Below are positions 8,529 through 17,359 of a stretch of DNA of 64,000 bases, one piece after another. The stretch lies in contig NZ_KB905735.1 in NCBI RefSeq assembly GCF_000381045.1, positions 16,725 to 80,724 on the forward strand, in the 5' to 3' direction. The stretch comes from Thermus scotoductus DSM 8553. GTDB lineage: Bacteria; Deinococcota; Deinococci; Deinococcales; Thermaceae. A model generated the notes under the pieces. The model worked only from the letters and a program-made list of their open reading frames with translations, searched no databases and was not told where the DNA came from. How positions within the stretch are numbered: position 1 is the first letter of the stretch; the number at the start of each line of letters is the position of its first letter. The translations under genes and the position numbers were made by a program.

Positions 8529-9422
8529 GTGGTTCGCTGGATCCTGGGTCTGGGGTTGCTCCTCCAGGGGATGGGGCAGGCCCAGCCCCTCACCATTCCT
8601 GACCTCTGGAAGAGGACCTACGGGGAAGGGGGGTTCCGGATAGAGAAGGTCCTGGAGGAGAAATCTCGTTTCAGCCGGGTCCAGTTTTCTTACCTTTCCG
8701 ATCATCTCCGGGTCCACGGCTTTGCCAACGTGCCCAAGGGCAGGGGCTCGTTCCCCGTGGTGGTGGTGCTCCACGGGTACGTGGAGCCGAGCCGCTATCG
8801 GCTGCTGGCCTACACTACTCCCTACGCCGACTTCCTGGCGGAGGAAGGGTATCTGGTACTGCATCCCAACTACCGGGGCCACCCGCCTTCCGAGGGGAAG
8901 CCGGCCACGGGCCTGCGCCACGCCTACGCGGTGGATGTGCTGAATCTATTGGCCGAGGTGCGCAAGGGCGTCCTGCCCCAGGCGGATGGGAGGCGCATCG
9001 GCCTCTTCGGCCACTCCATGGGTGGGGGGATTGCCCAGGTGGTGGCCCTGGTGGATCCCCGCCTGAAGGGTGTGGTGCTTTACGGGAGCATGAGCGGGGA
9101 CGAGAGGCGGAATCTGGAGCGGATCCGCTACTGGTCGGGGGGTACTCGAGGCCAGGAGCTTCTCACCCTTCCTCCCAAAACCCTGGCGGAGGCTTCCGCC
9201 TGGACCTACCTGGAGAGGGTTGCCGTGCCCTTCAGCGTCCACCATGGCATCCGGGACGCCCAGGTGCCCCCGGAGTGGTCATGGGAGCTTTGCCGAAGGC
9301 TTAAGTCCTTGGGGAAGCCAGTGGAGTGCTTCAGCTACCCGGCGGGCCACCTCTTCCGCGGTCCGGTGGACCAGGCGTTCCGCCAAAGGGTTCTGGCCTT
9401 TTTCGGACGGGTCTCGCGGTAA
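8529..9422 (+). CDS. Secreted alpha/beta hydrolase (dienelactone hydrolase/prolyl oligopeptidase-like)
   Basis: The product has 297 residues. A signal peptide covers about residues 1-19 (WILGLGLLLQG to GQAQPL), so it is probably exported. The alpha/beta hydrolase core has VVVLHGYVEP (oxyanion region), the nucleophile elbow FGHSMGGG (Ser about residue 161), an Asp in HHGIRDAQVP and a His in YPAGHLFRG. These complete a Ser-Asp-His triad. The substrate is unknown; esterase or peptidase activity is likely. A GTG start at 8529 lies 6 nt after a TATCCT -10 box, suggesting a leaderless mRNA; GTG at 8526 is an alternative. Confidence 0.82.
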   Translation: MVRWILGLGLLLQGMGQAQPLTIPDLWKRTYGEGGFRIEKVLEEKSRFSRVQFSYLSDHLRVHGFANVPKGRGSFPVVVVLHGYVEPSRYRLLAYTTPYADFLAEEGYLVLHPNYRGHPPSEGKPATGLRHAYAVDVLNLLAEVRKGVLPQADGRRIGLFGHSMGGGIAQVVALVDPRLKGVVLYGSMSGDERRNLERIRYWSGGTRGQELLTLPPKTLAEASAWTYLERVAVPFSVHHGIRDAQVPPEWSWELCRRLKSLGKPVECFSYPAGHLFRGPVDQAFRQRVLAFFGRVSR

Positions 9423-9431
9423 CCTTGGGCC

Positions 9432-9596
9432 ATGCAGGCCTTCTTTGAGAACCTCGAGGCCCTCTTCTTCGCCCTTGCCTTCGGGAGTGTGGTCTTTGGC
9501 CTTCTAGCCCGCCTGCTGGGGGTGCGGCGCACCTGGCCCTTCTTCCTGCTCGCTGCCCTTTGGCTGGTCCTTGGCTTCCTCCTTCGGTTAGAATAG
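9432..9596 (+). CDS. Small two-helix membrane protein, 54 residues
   Basis: A short reading frame between two genes encodes a protein with two hydrophobic segments (about residues 10-28 and 34-51) joined by a basic turn, LLGVRRTW. It starts at an ATG 9 bp after the hydrolase stop and ends 6 bp before the next gene. Family unknown. Its compact position within a co-directional run and its clear two-helix pattern support it being a real gene, but there is no strong ribosome-binding site. Confidence 0.6.
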   Translation: MQAFFENLEALFFALAFGSVVFGLLARLLGVRRTWPFFLLAALWLVLGFLLRLE

Positions 9597-9602
9597 CCCT
9601 TC

Positions 9603-10505
9603 GTGGCCAAGCGCGTGGTTTCCGTGTCCCTGGGGGCTAGCCGCCGGGACTCCGTGGTCCAGGTGGAGCTCCTTGGGGAGGAAGTGGTGTTGGACAGGCG
9701 GGGCACGGATGGCGACTTCCAGAAAGCCTTGCGCCTCATTGCTGAGCTGGATGGAAAGGTGGACGCCATCGGCCTCGGGGGCATTGACCTTTACCTTTGG
9801 GCAGGGGGGCGGCGCTACACCATCCGGGATGCCAAAAGGCTTAAGGAGGCGGCCCGTAAAACCCCGGTGGTGGATGGCTCGGGCCTCAAGCACACCTTGG
9901 AGCGCCGGGCGGTGGCCCAGCTGGCGGGGCTGATAGACTGGAAGAGTACCAAGGTGCTTCTACCCTCCGCCGTGGACCGCTTCGGCCTGGCCGAGGCCCT
10001 GCACGAGGCCGGGGCCAAGGTTCTTTACGGGGACTTCATCTTTGCCCTGGGTTTACCCATCCCTCTTTACTCCCTCTCCTTCCTGCAGAAACTGGCCTTC
10101 GTCTTCCTCCCGGTCCTTACCCAGCTTCCCTTCCAGCTTCTTTACCCTATAGGGGAAAAGCAGGGGAAGCGGGCGGTGGACTGGCGAAGCCGCTACTACG
10201 CCTGGGCGGACCTGGTGGCGGGGGACTGGCACTACATCAAGCGGCACATGCCCGACGAGATGCGGGGGAAGATGGTGCTCACCAACACCACCACGGAGGA
10301 GGACGTGGCCTTCTTGCGGGAGAGGGGGGTGAAACGCCTCATCACCACCACCCCCCGCTTGAACGGGCGAAGCTTTGGCACCAACGTCATGGAGGCCCTT
10401 CTGGTGGCCCTGGCCGGGCGGGAGCTTGGGGAAGAGGAGTACCTCCGGTATATTGACCTCTTAGGGCTTAGGCCCCAGGTCCTGGACCTTCAGGAGGAAA
10501 CATGA
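9603..10505 (+). CDS. Quinate 5-dehydrogenase-annotated family protein
   Basis: This 300-residue protein belongs to a family usually labelled quinate 5-dehydrogenase in Thermus, Deinococcus and Firmicutes, although the function is poorly established. The N-terminal part has VDAIGLGGIDLYL and GSGLKHTLERR. The C-terminal part has TTTEEDVAFLRERGVKRLITTTPRL. No classic GxGxxG nucleotide motif stands out, so the dehydrogenase label is doubtful. The GTG start lies 8 nt after a TAGAAT -10 box, consistent with a leaderless mRNA. The stop overlaps the efp start (ATGA), so the two are translationally coupled. Confidence 0.75.
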   Translation: MAKRVVSVSLGASRRDSVVQVELLGEEVVLDRRGTDGDFQKALRLIAELDGKVDAIGLGGIDLYLWAGGRRYTIRDAKRLKEAARKTPVVDGSGLKHTLERRAVAQLAGLIDWKSTKVLLPSAVDRFGLAEALHEAGAKVLYGDFIFALGLPIPLYSLSFLQKLAFVFLPVLTQLPFQLLYPIGEKQGKRAVDWRSRYYAWADLVAGDWHYIKRHMPDEMRGKMVLTNTTTEEDVAFLRERGVKRLITTTPRLNGRSFGTNVMEALLVALAGRELGEEEYLRYIDLLGLRPQVLDLQEET

Positions 10506-11056
10506 TCAGCGTGACCGACCTTAGACCCGGAACCAAGGTGAAGATGGAGGGCGGCCTTTGGGAGTGCGTGGAGTACCAGCACCAGAAGATTGGCCGCGGG
10601 GGGGCCAAGGTGGTGGCCAAGTTCAAGAACCTGGAAACGGGGGCCACCATCGAGCGCACCTTCAACTCCGGGGAGAAGCTGGAAGACATCTACGTGGAAA
10701 CCCGGGAGCTCCAGTACCTGTACCAGGAGGGGGACGACCTGGTCTTCATGGACCTGGAGACCTACGAGCAGTTCCACCTGCCCAAGGATCAGGTGGAGGC
10801 TGCCCGGTTTCTCAAGGAGGGCATGACCGTTCTGGGGGATATGTACGAGGGGCGACCCCTGAAGATTACCCCGCCCACCGTGGTGGAACTCAAGGTGGTG
10901 GACACGCCCCCGGGGGTGCGGGGGGATACGGTCTCCGGCGGGAGCAAACCCGCCACCTTGGAAACGGGAGCGGTGGTGCAGGTGCCCCTTTTCGTGGAGC
11001 CCGGCGAGGTGATCAAGGTGGATACCCGCACGGGCCAGTACGTGGGCCGGGCCTAG
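10502..11056 (+). CDS. efp: Elongation factor P
   Basis: EF-P (184 residues, the normal length) enters the ribosome between P and E sites and relieves stalling at proline runs. Domain I (residues 1-65) carries the loop GRGGAKVVAKFKNLETG, whose tip residue is modified in many bacteria. OB domains II and III follow, ending in VDTRTGQYVGRA. It is coupled by a 4-bp overlap to the preceding quinate-dehydrogenase-like gene and followed by a strong terminator. Confidence 0.97.
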   Translation: MISVTDLRPGTKVKMEGGLWECVEYQHQKIGRGGAKVVAKFKNLETGATIERTFNSGEKLEDIYVETRELQYLYQEGDDLVFMDLETYEQFHLPKDQVEAARFLKEGMTVLGDMYEGRPLKITPPTVVELKVVDTPPGVRGDTVSGGSKPATLETGAVVQVPLFVEPGEVIKVDTRTGQYVGRA

Positions 11057-11066
11057 GCCAGGATAA

Positions 11067-11091
11067 GGGGCCTGGGGGAATCCCAGGCCCC
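11067..11091 (+). terminator. Terminator after efp
   Basis: GGGGCCTGGG and CCCAGGCCCC form a perfect 10-bp stem with a 5-nt loop, followed by TCTTGCC. It lies 10 bp after the efp stop and ends the efp unit before the acetyl-CoA carboxylase operon. Confidence 0.8.
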
Positions 11092-11173
11092 TCTTGCCTC
11101 CGGCATATTTTGACCGAGTACAAAAGCCGTTTCGTGGGCACATGGGGTAAGCTTTATGCCGCGAGGTGTACCC

Positions 11174-11704
11174 ATGACGCCTAAGGAGCTGAAACAGATC
11201 CTGCAGGCCCTGGTGGAGCACGGGGTGAGCGAGCTCACCCTGGAAACCCCTGATTACAAGCTGACCGTGCGCCGAGGAGGCGAGGTGCAGGTGGTGGCCT
11301 TGCCGCAACCGGTAACTGCCCCTGCGGCCCCGCCTCCCTCCCTGCCCACCCCCACCGCTCCCAGCGTCCCTGCCCCTGCGGATTTGGCTCCGGCAGCCGG
11401 AGCCCCGGGCCTCGAGGCCCAGGAGGCCAAGGGAGCCAAGGAGGCCAAGGACGAGTGCGCGGGTTGCGTGGAGGTGAGGGCTCCCATCGTGGGTACCTTC
11501 TACCGGGCACCGGCCCCGGATGCCCCCCCTTATGTGGAGGAAGGGGACCGGGTGGAAAAGGGACAGGTGCTTTGCATCATCGAGGCGATGAAGCTCATGA
11601 ACGAGATTGAGTCGGAGGTTTCCGGGATCGTCAAGAAGATCCTGGTGAAAAACGGGGAACCCGTGGAGTACGGGCAGCCCCTCTTCCTCATCCAGCCCCT
11701 ATGA
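11174..11704 (+). CDS. accB: Biotin carboxyl carrier protein of acetyl-CoA carboxylase
   Basis: This 176-residue protein carries biotin between the carboxylase and transferase of acetyl-CoA carboxylase, the first step of fatty acid synthesis. The N-terminal domain ([17 protein letters not shown]) is followed by a Pro/Ala-rich linker (about residues 45-85). The biotinyl domain has the [13 protein letters not shown] motif, with biotinylated Lys near 140. I chose the ATG at 11174 because it has GAGGTG 7 nt upstream and fits the family N-terminus. An in-frame ATG at 11156 is possible. It overlaps accC by 4 bp. Confidence 0.93.
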   Translation: MTPKELKQILQALVEHGVSELTLETPDYKLTVRRGGEVQVVALPQPVTAPAAPPPSLPTPTAPSVPAPADLAPAAGAPGLEAQEAKGAKEAKDECAGCVEVRAPIVGTFYRAPAPDAPPYVEEGDRVEKGQVLCIIEAMKLMNEIESEVSGIVKKILVKNGEPVEYGQPLFLIQPL

Positions 11705-13038
11705 AGAAGGTGCTCATCGCCAACCGGGGTGAGATCGCCCTCAGGATCATACGGGCGGCCAAGGAGCTCGGCCTCAAGACCGTGGTGGCCCACTCCACCG
11801 CCGACGAGAAGAGCCTTCCCGTGCTCCTGGCGGACGAGGCCATCTGCATCGGACCTCCTCCTTCCGGGCAGAGCTACCTGAACATCCCTAACCTGCTTTC
11901 CGCGGCCATCGTGACCGGGGCCGACGCCATTCATCCCGGTTACGGCTTCCTGGCGGAGAACGCCACCTTTGCCGAGATGTGCCGGGACCACGGCATCACC
12001 TTCATCGGTCCCACCCCGGAGAATATGCGGGCCCTTGGGGACAAGGCCACCGCCAGGAAGGTGGCCCGGGAGGCCGGGGTGCCCACGGTTCCGGGGACGG
12101 ATGAGCTTACCAGCGTGGAGGAGGCCAAACGGGCCGCCCAGGAGATCGGCTATCCCGTGATCCTTAAGGCCTCCGCCGGGGGCGGGGGCAGGGGCATGCG
12201 GCTGGTGCACACCGAGGAGGAGCTGGAAAGGGCGGTCCAGCAGGCCCAGGAGGAGGCCCGGGCTGCCTTTGGCAACCCCGCCATCTACCTGGAGAAGTAC
12301 ATCGAGGAGCCGAAGCACATAGAAATCCAGGTTCTGGGGGACGGGGAGAACGTCATCCACCTTTGGGAACGGGACTGCTCCATCCAACGCCGGCACCAGA
12401 AGCTCTTGGAGGAAGCCCCCAGTACCTTGCCTTGGGAAACCCGGAAGGCCATTGCCGAGGCAGCCGCCCGGCTTGCCCGGCACGTGGGGTACGTGTCCGC
12501 GGGCACTCTGGAGTTCCTGGTGGATAAGGAGGGGAACTTCTACTTCATAGAGATGAACACCCGCATCCAGGTGGAGCACCCCGTGACCGAGATGATCACC
12601 GGCATTGACCTGGTTCAGGCCCAGTTCCGGATCGCCATGGGGGAGAAGCTTTGGCTCAAGCAGGAGGAGGTGGAGGTGCGGGGGCACGCCATAGAGGTGC
12701 GCATCAACGCCGAGGATCCGGAGAAGGGCTTCAGGCCCTCCATCGGCAAGGTGGAAACCTTGCTTTTCCCCGGGGGGCCAGGGATCCGGGTGGACAGCCA
12801 CCTCTATGCGGGCTACCAGATCCCGCCCCACTACGACAGCTTGATCGCCAAGATCATCGCCTGGGCTCCCACCCGGGAGGAGGCCATCAAGCGCATGGAA
12901 AGGGCGCTTTCTGAAACGGTGATCGAGGGGCCCGGCCTCAAGACCACCATTCCCTTCCACCAGAAGGTGTTGCAAAACGCCTTCTTCCGCCGGGGGGCGG
13001 TCTACACCAACTTCGTGGCCCGGCGGATGGAGATGTAG
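11701..13038 (+). CDS. accC: Biotin carboxylase subunit of acetyl-CoA carboxylase
   Basis: This 445-residue ATP-grasp enzyme carboxylates biotin on AccB using bicarbonate and ATP. The N-terminal pre-ATP-grasp domain begins [23 protein letters not shown]. The glycine-rich ATP loop is [12 protein letters not shown] (about residues 159-170). The catalytic [14 protein letters not shown] block lies near 288, and the C-terminal domain ends at residue 445, the typical length. It is coupled to accB by an ATGA overlap and followed closely by asp23, nusB and folD. Confidence 0.97.
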   Translation: MKKVLIANRGEIALRIIRAAKELGLKTVVAHSTADEKSLPVLLADEAICIGPPPSGQSYLNIPNLLSAAIVTGADAIHPGYGFLAENATFAEMCRDHGITFIGPTPENMRALGDKATARKVAREAGVPTVPGTDELTSVEEAKRAAQEIGYPVILKASAGGGGRGMRLVHTEEELERAVQQAQEEARAAFGNPAIYLEKYIEEPKHIEIQVLGDGENVIHLWERDCSIQRRHQKLLEEAPSTLPWETRKAIAEAAARLARHVGYVSAGTLEFLVDKEGNFYFIEMNTRIQVEHPVTEMITGIDLVQAQFRIAMGEKLWLKQEEVEVRGHAIEVRINAEDPEKGFRPSIGKVETLLFPGGPGIRVDSHLYAGYQIPPHYDSLIAKIIAWAPTREEAIKRMERALSETVIEGPGLKTTIPFHQKVLQNAFFRRGAVYTNFVARRMEM

Positions 13039-13050
13039 ACTGGGCGTGTG

Positions 13051-13380
13051 ATGGTGGAGTACGAGATCAGCGACCATGCCCTCGAGGGGCTGGTGGCCCA
13101 TGCCCTTTCCGACCTTCAGGGGGTGCGGCTCTTGGAAACCGCTCCCCGCTCCCTGGGGGAGGTTTTCCGCCGCATGAAGCCCATCAAGGTGGAGCGCACC
13201 CCCGAGGGGTTCACGGTGGACCTGGTGCTCTCCGTGGACTACGGGGTTTCCATTCCCGAGGCAGCCCAGGCGGTGCAAAAAGCCGTGGCGGAAGCCCTTT
13301 ACCTGGCCACGGGGGAGAAGGTGCAGGCGGTGAACCTCACCGTGGCCCAGGTGGAGTACCGGAAGGAGGCCCATGCTTAG
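13051..13380 (+). CDS. Asp23/Gls24 family envelope stress protein
   Basis: This 109-residue protein is a single Asp23/Gls24 (DUF322) domain. Family members are abundant, small, often membrane-associated proteins linked to envelope stress and to the accBC-nusB neighbourhood in many Gram-positive and Thermus genomes. Typical segments are YEISDHALEGLVAHALSD at the start and LSVDYGVSIPEAAQAVQKAV in the middle. The ATG at 13051 follows a GTG at 13048; neither has a good ribosome-binding site. The gene overlaps nusB by 8 bp. Molecular function is unknown. Confidence 0.85.
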   Translation: MVEYEISDHALEGLVAHALSDLQGVRLLETAPRSLGEVFRRMKPIKVERTPEGFTVDLVLSVDYGVSIPEAAQAVQKAVAEALYLATGEKVQAVNLTVAQVEYRKEAHA

Positions 13381-13828
13381 GCGAGCCAGGGAACTGGCCA
13401 TGCGGGCCTTATTCGCCCATACCCAGGGGGGGGTGGATCTGGAGGAGGCCTTCCGCCACGCCTTGGAGGAGATGGGGGGCGAGGAGGACTCCTATGGGGA
13501 TTCCCTGGACCAGGAGGGCGTGGCCTTCGCCCGGCGCTTGCTGGAGGGATACAAGGCCCATGCGGAAGAGGTGGACCAGGTGCTACGGGATACGGTGGAG
13601 GGCTGGGACTTCGCCCAGATGTCCAAAACCGATCTCACGGTGTTGCGCCTGGCAGCCTACGAGATGCTCTACGAGCCCACCCCCTTCGCCCCTTTGATCG
13701 AGGTGGCGGTGAAGATCGCCAACCGCTACGGGGGAGAGCACTCGGGAGCGTTTGTCAACGGGGTGCTGGGCCGCTTGTACCGGCGGATCCAGGGGGGTGA
13801 GCTGAAGGCGGTGCCCAAGGAGGACTGA
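13373..13828 (+). CDS. nusB: Transcription antitermination factor NusB
   Basis: This 151-residue all-helical protein binds boxA RNA with ribosomal protein S10 (NusE) to prevent early termination in rRNA operons. The family start RRARELAMRALFAHTQGG and the C-terminal FVNGVLGRLYRRI are present. It starts inside the asp23 stop region and ends one base before folD, so it is part of the accB-accC-asp23-nusB-folD run. Confidence 0.93.
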   Translation: MLRRARELAMRALFAHTQGGVDLEEAFRHALEEMGGEEDSYGDSLDQEGVAFARRLLEGYKAHAEEVDQVLRDTVEGWDFAQMSKTDLTVLRLAAYEMLYEPTPFAPLIEVAVKIANRYGGEHSGAFVNGVLGRLYRRIQGGELKAVPKED

Positions 13829-13829
13829 G

Positions 13830-14681
13830 ATGACCCTTGCCCGTACCCTTTCCGGCCATGAGGTGGCGGAGACCGTGTATCGGGAGCTGAGGGAAACCCT
13901 TAGCTCCCTGCCCTTTGTACCCTCCCTCAGGGTGATCCGCCTAGGAGAGGATCCCGCCTCGGTGTCCTACGTGCGCCTTAAGGACAAGAGGGCCAGGGAG
14001 CTTGGACTTTTGAGCCAGGTGGAGGTGTTCCCCGCGGATACCCCGGAGGAAGCCCTACTCGGGCGCATAGAGGCCCTTAACCAGGACCCGGAGGTGGACG
14101 GCATCCTGGTCCAGCTCCCCTTGCCCGCTCACATCCGCACGGAGCGGGTTTTGGAGGCCATCTCTCCCCTTAAGGATGTGGATGGTTTTCATCCCCTCAA
14201 CGTGGGGAAGCTTTGGAGCGGGGGAGAGGGGCTTTTCCCCTGCACGCCCCTGGGTGTCGTCCACCTGCTCAAGCATTACGGGGTGGAGCTAAGGGGCAAG
14301 GAGGTGGTGGTCCTGGGCCGGTCCAACATCGTAGGGAAGCCCCTGGCAGGCCTCCTCCTGCGGGAGGACGCCACGGTGACCGTGGTCCATTCCCGTACCC
14401 GGAACCTTCCCGAGGTGACCCGGCGGGCGGAGGTGCTGGTGGTGGCGGTGGGGCGGCCCCATCTGGTGCGAAAGGAGTGGGTGCGGCCCGGGGCCATCGT
14501 GGTGGACGTGGGGGTGAACCGGGTGGAGGGCAAGCTTCTGGGCGATGTTCACCCCGAGGTGGCCGAGGTGGCCTCTGCCCTCACCCCTGTGCCCGGGGGC
14601 GTGGGGCCCATGACCGTGGCCATGTTGATGGCCAATACCGTGAAGGCGGCGTTGCTTAGGCGGCATGGAGCTCCTCGCTAA
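13830..14681 (+). CDS. folD: Methylenetetrahydrofolate dehydrogenase/cyclohydrolase
   Basis: This 283-residue bifunctional enzyme interconverts 5,10-methylene-, 5,10-methenyl- and 10-formyl-tetrahydrofolate with NADP. It supplies one-carbon units for purines. The catalytic SYVRLKDKRARELG (about residues 48-61, Tyr and Lys) is present. So are the folate motif DGILVQLPLPAHI and the terminal PGGVGPMTVAMLMANTVKAA. The Rossmann loop reads VVLGRSNIVGKPLAG. It overlaps the next gene by 17 bp. Confidence 0.95.
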   Translation: MTLARTLSGHEVAETVYRELRETLSSLPFVPSLRVIRLGEDPASVSYVRLKDKRARELGLLSQVEVFPADTPEEALLGRIEALNQDPEVDGILVQLPLPAHIRTERVLEAISPLKDVDGFHPLNVGKLWSGGEGLFPCTPLGVVHLLKHYGVELRGKEVVVLGRSNIVGKPLAGLLLREDATVTVVHSRTRNLPEVTRRAEVLVVAVGRPHLVRKEWVRPGAIVVDVGVNRVEGKLLGDVHPEVAEVASALTPVPGGVGPMTVAMLMANTVKAALLRRHGAPR

Positions 14682-15120
14682 CCAGGTCTTTTGGACAGCC
14701 ATCCTGGCCAACTTCCTGGCCCAGACCCTAAAGCTTTTCTTTTACTACCTGCTGGAGGGCCGGTTCCAATGGGAGCGCTTCCTGGAAACCGGGGGGATGC
14801 CCAGCTCCCACTCTGCTACCGTCAGCGCCTTAGCCATGGGCGTGGGCTTCCAGGAAGGCTTTGGCAGCACCCTGTTCGCCGTGGCCGCCGTCTTTGCCCT
14901 CATCGTCATGTACGATGCCACGGGAATCCGCCGGGCGGCTGGCCTGCACGCCCAGCTCCTAAACCAGTTGGTTCAGGAGCTGCAACAGGTGCTGCAGAAA
15001 GGTCCTGCCCCTGAACCTCTTAAGGAACTCTTGGGCCACACTTACCTCGAGGTCCTGGTGGGTGCGCTTTTGGGGGCTCTGGTGGCCTATGTGGCGTTTC
15101 ACCTCTTCCCGGCAGCGTAA
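14665..15120 (+). CDS. Divergent PAP2 family membrane protein (YuiD/DUF212)
   Basis: This 151-residue protein has about four membrane helices and the conserved GGMPSSHSATVSALA motif (about residues 43-57) and MYDATGIRRAAGLHA block. Both are diagnostic of the DUF212 family, which is distantly related to PAP2 phosphatases and haloperoxidases. The histidine of PSSHS could be catalytic. Substrate unknown; lipid phosphate hydrolysis is a reasonable guess. Its start lies inside folD, and its stop overlaps the convergent small gene by 22 bp. Confidence 0.85.
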   Translation: MELLANQVFWTAILANFLAQTLKLFFYYLLEGRFQWERFLETGGMPSSHSATVSALAMGVGFQEGFGSTLFAVAAVFALIVMYDATGIRRAAGLHAQLLNQLVQELQQVLQKGPAPEPLKELLGHTYLEVLVGALLGALVAYVAFHLFPAA

Positions 15121-15299
15121 AAGGCCAGGGTCTGTCCCAGGAGGAAGACGAGGAGCCCAAGCACGGGGGAGAGAAAGAAGGTGAAGAAGCCTGCGAACAA
15201 GGCCAGCACCAGGGGCAGGAGGGGCTTCTTGAAGCGGTGGAAGACCCAGAGGTTCAAAAGGCCGAAGAAGAGGAGGACGCCGAAGGCAACCGTTTCCAC
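15099..15299 (-). CDS. Small membrane protein, 66 residues
   Basis: This is a short protein with two long hydrophobic stretches (about residues 4-20 and 28-60) and a basic loop HRFKKP. It reads as a plausible two- or three-helix membrane protein convergent with the DUF212 gene. No family is recognised. Support comes from its open frame with Thermus-like codon use and a hydrophobic pattern that is not a simple mirror of the opposite strand. Confidence 0.55.
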   Translation of the reverse strand: METVAFGVLLFFGLLNLWVFHRFKKPLLPLVLALFAGFFTFFLSPVLGLLVFLLGQTLAFYAAGKR

Positions 15300-15373
15300 G
15301 GGGTTTTATTGTACGCCCTTGCCAGCTTGGTGGGATGGGGTAAACTTTTACTGAGTATAAGGAGGTCGTACCC

Positions 15374-17359
15374 ATGCTGACCTTACCGGAGAAAATCCTC
15401 TTTATCCTACTCCTGGCCGGAAGCCTCTACTATGCCTACACGGGGTTTCGCCGGGTGTACCTGGCCATCCGCCGGGGACGGGCCGAGGATCGCTTTGACC
15501 GCTTGCCCGAGCGCATTGGCCGGGCCCTTTGGCTTACCCTTACCCAGCAGACCGTGTTCAAGAGGCGGCCTCTGGTTTCCCTCCTCCACGCTTTCGTCTT
15601 CTACGGCTTTGTCTACTACCTCCTGGTCAACCTGGTGGACCTTCTGGAGGGGTACTTCCCCCTGCACACTCGTGGGGGGCTTTGGAATCCCTATAACCTC
15701 GTGGCCGATCTCCTCACCGCCGCCATCCTGGTGGGCATCCTGGGGCTCATGCTCCGCCGCTACCTTCTCGCACCCCAGGATTTCACCTGGAATCCCAAGG
15801 TGCCTCTCCACGAACGGGTACGCCAGGGAATCCCCCGGGACTCGGCCATCGTGGGGGCCTTCATCACCTTCCACGTGGGAAGCCGCCTGCTTTCCAAGGC
15901 AGCGGGCCTGGCCCAAGGGGAGCCCGACCCCTTCCAGCCCGTGGCCAGCTTTCTGGCCACCCTGCTTGCGGGCCTTTCGCCCTCCAGCCTGGTGGTGTTG
16001 GAACATTTCTTCTGGTGGGGTGCGTTGGGTTCCATCCTCCTCTTCCTTCCCTACTTCCCCCGCTCCAAGCACATCCACCTGATGATGGGGCCCATCAACC
16101 TGGCCTTCCGCCAGGAGAAGCCCGGGGCCCTCTTGCCCCTGGACTTTGAGAAGGAGGAGGAAAAGTTCGGGGCGGAGAAGCTGGAAGACCTTTCCTGGAA
16201 GCGGCTTCTGGACGCCTATGCCTGCATCATGTGCAACCGCTGCCAGGAGGCCTGCCCAGCGTATACCACGGGCAAGGCCCTTTCCCCTGCGGCCATCGTC
16301 ATCTCCGAGCGCTACGAGCTAAACGAGATCCTTCCCGCCTTTGCCAGCGGGCAGGAGAGCCCGAGGCCCCTCATGGACTTCGCCCTGAACGAGGAGGCCC
16401 TCTGGGCCTGCACCACCTGCATGGCCTGCGTGGAGGTCTGCCCGGTGGGCAACGAGCCCATGCTTCACATCCTGGATGTGCGCCGGGCCAAGGTGCTCAT
16501 GGAGGGGGAGTTCCCCCAGGAGCTCAACAACGCCTTCCGGGGCATGGAGCGCTCGGGCAACCCCTGGGGCATTGGCCAGGATAAGCGCCTGGACTGGGCC
16601 GAGGGACTCAACGTGCCCACCGTGGAGGAGAAGCCTCATCCTGAGGTCCTCTACTGGGTGGGGTGTGCGGCCAGCTACGACCCCAGGGCCCAGAAGATCG
16701 CAAGAAGCATGGTGGAGATCCTGAACGCCAGCGGGGTGGACTGGGCGGTCCTGGGCCGAAAGGAAAAGTGCACGGGGGATTCCGCCAGGCGGGCGGGCAA
16801 CGAGTACCTGTTCTTCCAGCTGGCCACGGAAAACGTGGAAACCCTAAACCAGGTGGCTCCCAAGACCATCGTCACCACCTGCCCCCACTGCTTCCACACC
16901 CTGGGCAACGAGTACAAGGCCTTTGGCGGGGAGTACCGGGTGGTCCACCACTCGGAGTTCATCGCCGAGCTATTGCGCGCGGGCCGGCTTAAGGTTTCCG
17001 AGGAAACCCAGCGGGTGGTCTTCCATGACCCCTGCTATCTGGGCCGGCACAACGGGGTGTACGAAGCACCCCGGGAGGTGCTCAAAGGGGTGGGCTTCGT
17101 CCTCAGCGAACCCCCCAGGAACCGGGAGCGGAGCTTCTGTTGCGGGGCCGGCGGAGCCCAGTTCTGGAAGGAGGAGGAACCCGGGGCCATGCGGGTTTCG
17201 GAAAACCGCTACCGGGAGCTTAAGGGCACGGGGGCGGAGGTCATCGCCACCGGCTGCCCCTTCTGCATGGCCATGATGAACGTGGAGGTGGCCCAGGACG
17301 AGACACCCCCGGAGGTTTTGGACATCGCCGAGCTGGTGGCCCGGGGCCTTAAGGCCTAG
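15374..17359 (+). CDS. Membrane-bound heterodisulfide reductase-like Fe-S oxidoreductase
   Basis: This 661-residue protein joins three parts. The N-terminal half has about five membrane helices resembling the heme b subunit of nitrate reductase (NarI-like). The central part has two 4Fe-4S clusters: CIMCNRCQEACP near residue 285 and CTTCMACVEVCP near 350. The C-terminal part has two cysteine-rich CCG domains (CPHCFHT and SFCCGAGGAQFW). The layout is that of HdrDE-type or GlpC-like quinone oxidoreductases. It probably passes electrons between a soluble dehydrogenase, possibly EtfAB, and menaquinone. AAGGAGG lies upstream of the ATG. Confidence 0.88.
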   Translation: MLTLPEKILFILLLAGSLYYAYTGFRRVYLAIRRGRAEDRFDRLPERIGRALWLTLTQQTVFKRRPLVSLLHAFVFYGFVYYLLVNLVDLLEGYFPLHTRGGLWNPYNLVADLLTAAILVGILGLMLRRYLLAPQDFTWNPKVPLHERVRQGIPRDSAIVGAFITFHVGSRLLSKAAGLAQGEPDPFQPVASFLATLLAGLSPSSLVVLEHFFWWGALGSILLFLPYFPRSKHIHLMMGPINLAFRQEKPGALLPLDFEKEEEKFGAEKLEDLSWKRLLDAYACIMCNRCQEACPAYTTGKALSPAAIVISERYELNEILPAFASGQESPRPLMDFALNEEALWACTTCMACVEVCPVGNEPMLHILDVRRAKVLMEGEFPQELNNAFRGMERSGNPWGIGQDKRLDWAEGLNVPTVEEKPHPEVLYWVGCAASYDPRAQKIARSMVEILNASGVDWAVLGRKEKCTGDSARRAGNEYLFFQLATENVETLNQVAPKTIVTTCPHCFHTLGNEYKAFGGEYRVVHHSEFIAELLRAGRLKVSEETQRVVFHDPCYLGRHNGVYEAPREVLKGVGFVLSEPPRNRERSFCCGAGGAQFWKEEEPGAMRVSENRYRELKGTGAEVIATGCPFCMAMMNVEVAQDETPPEVLDIAELVARGLKA

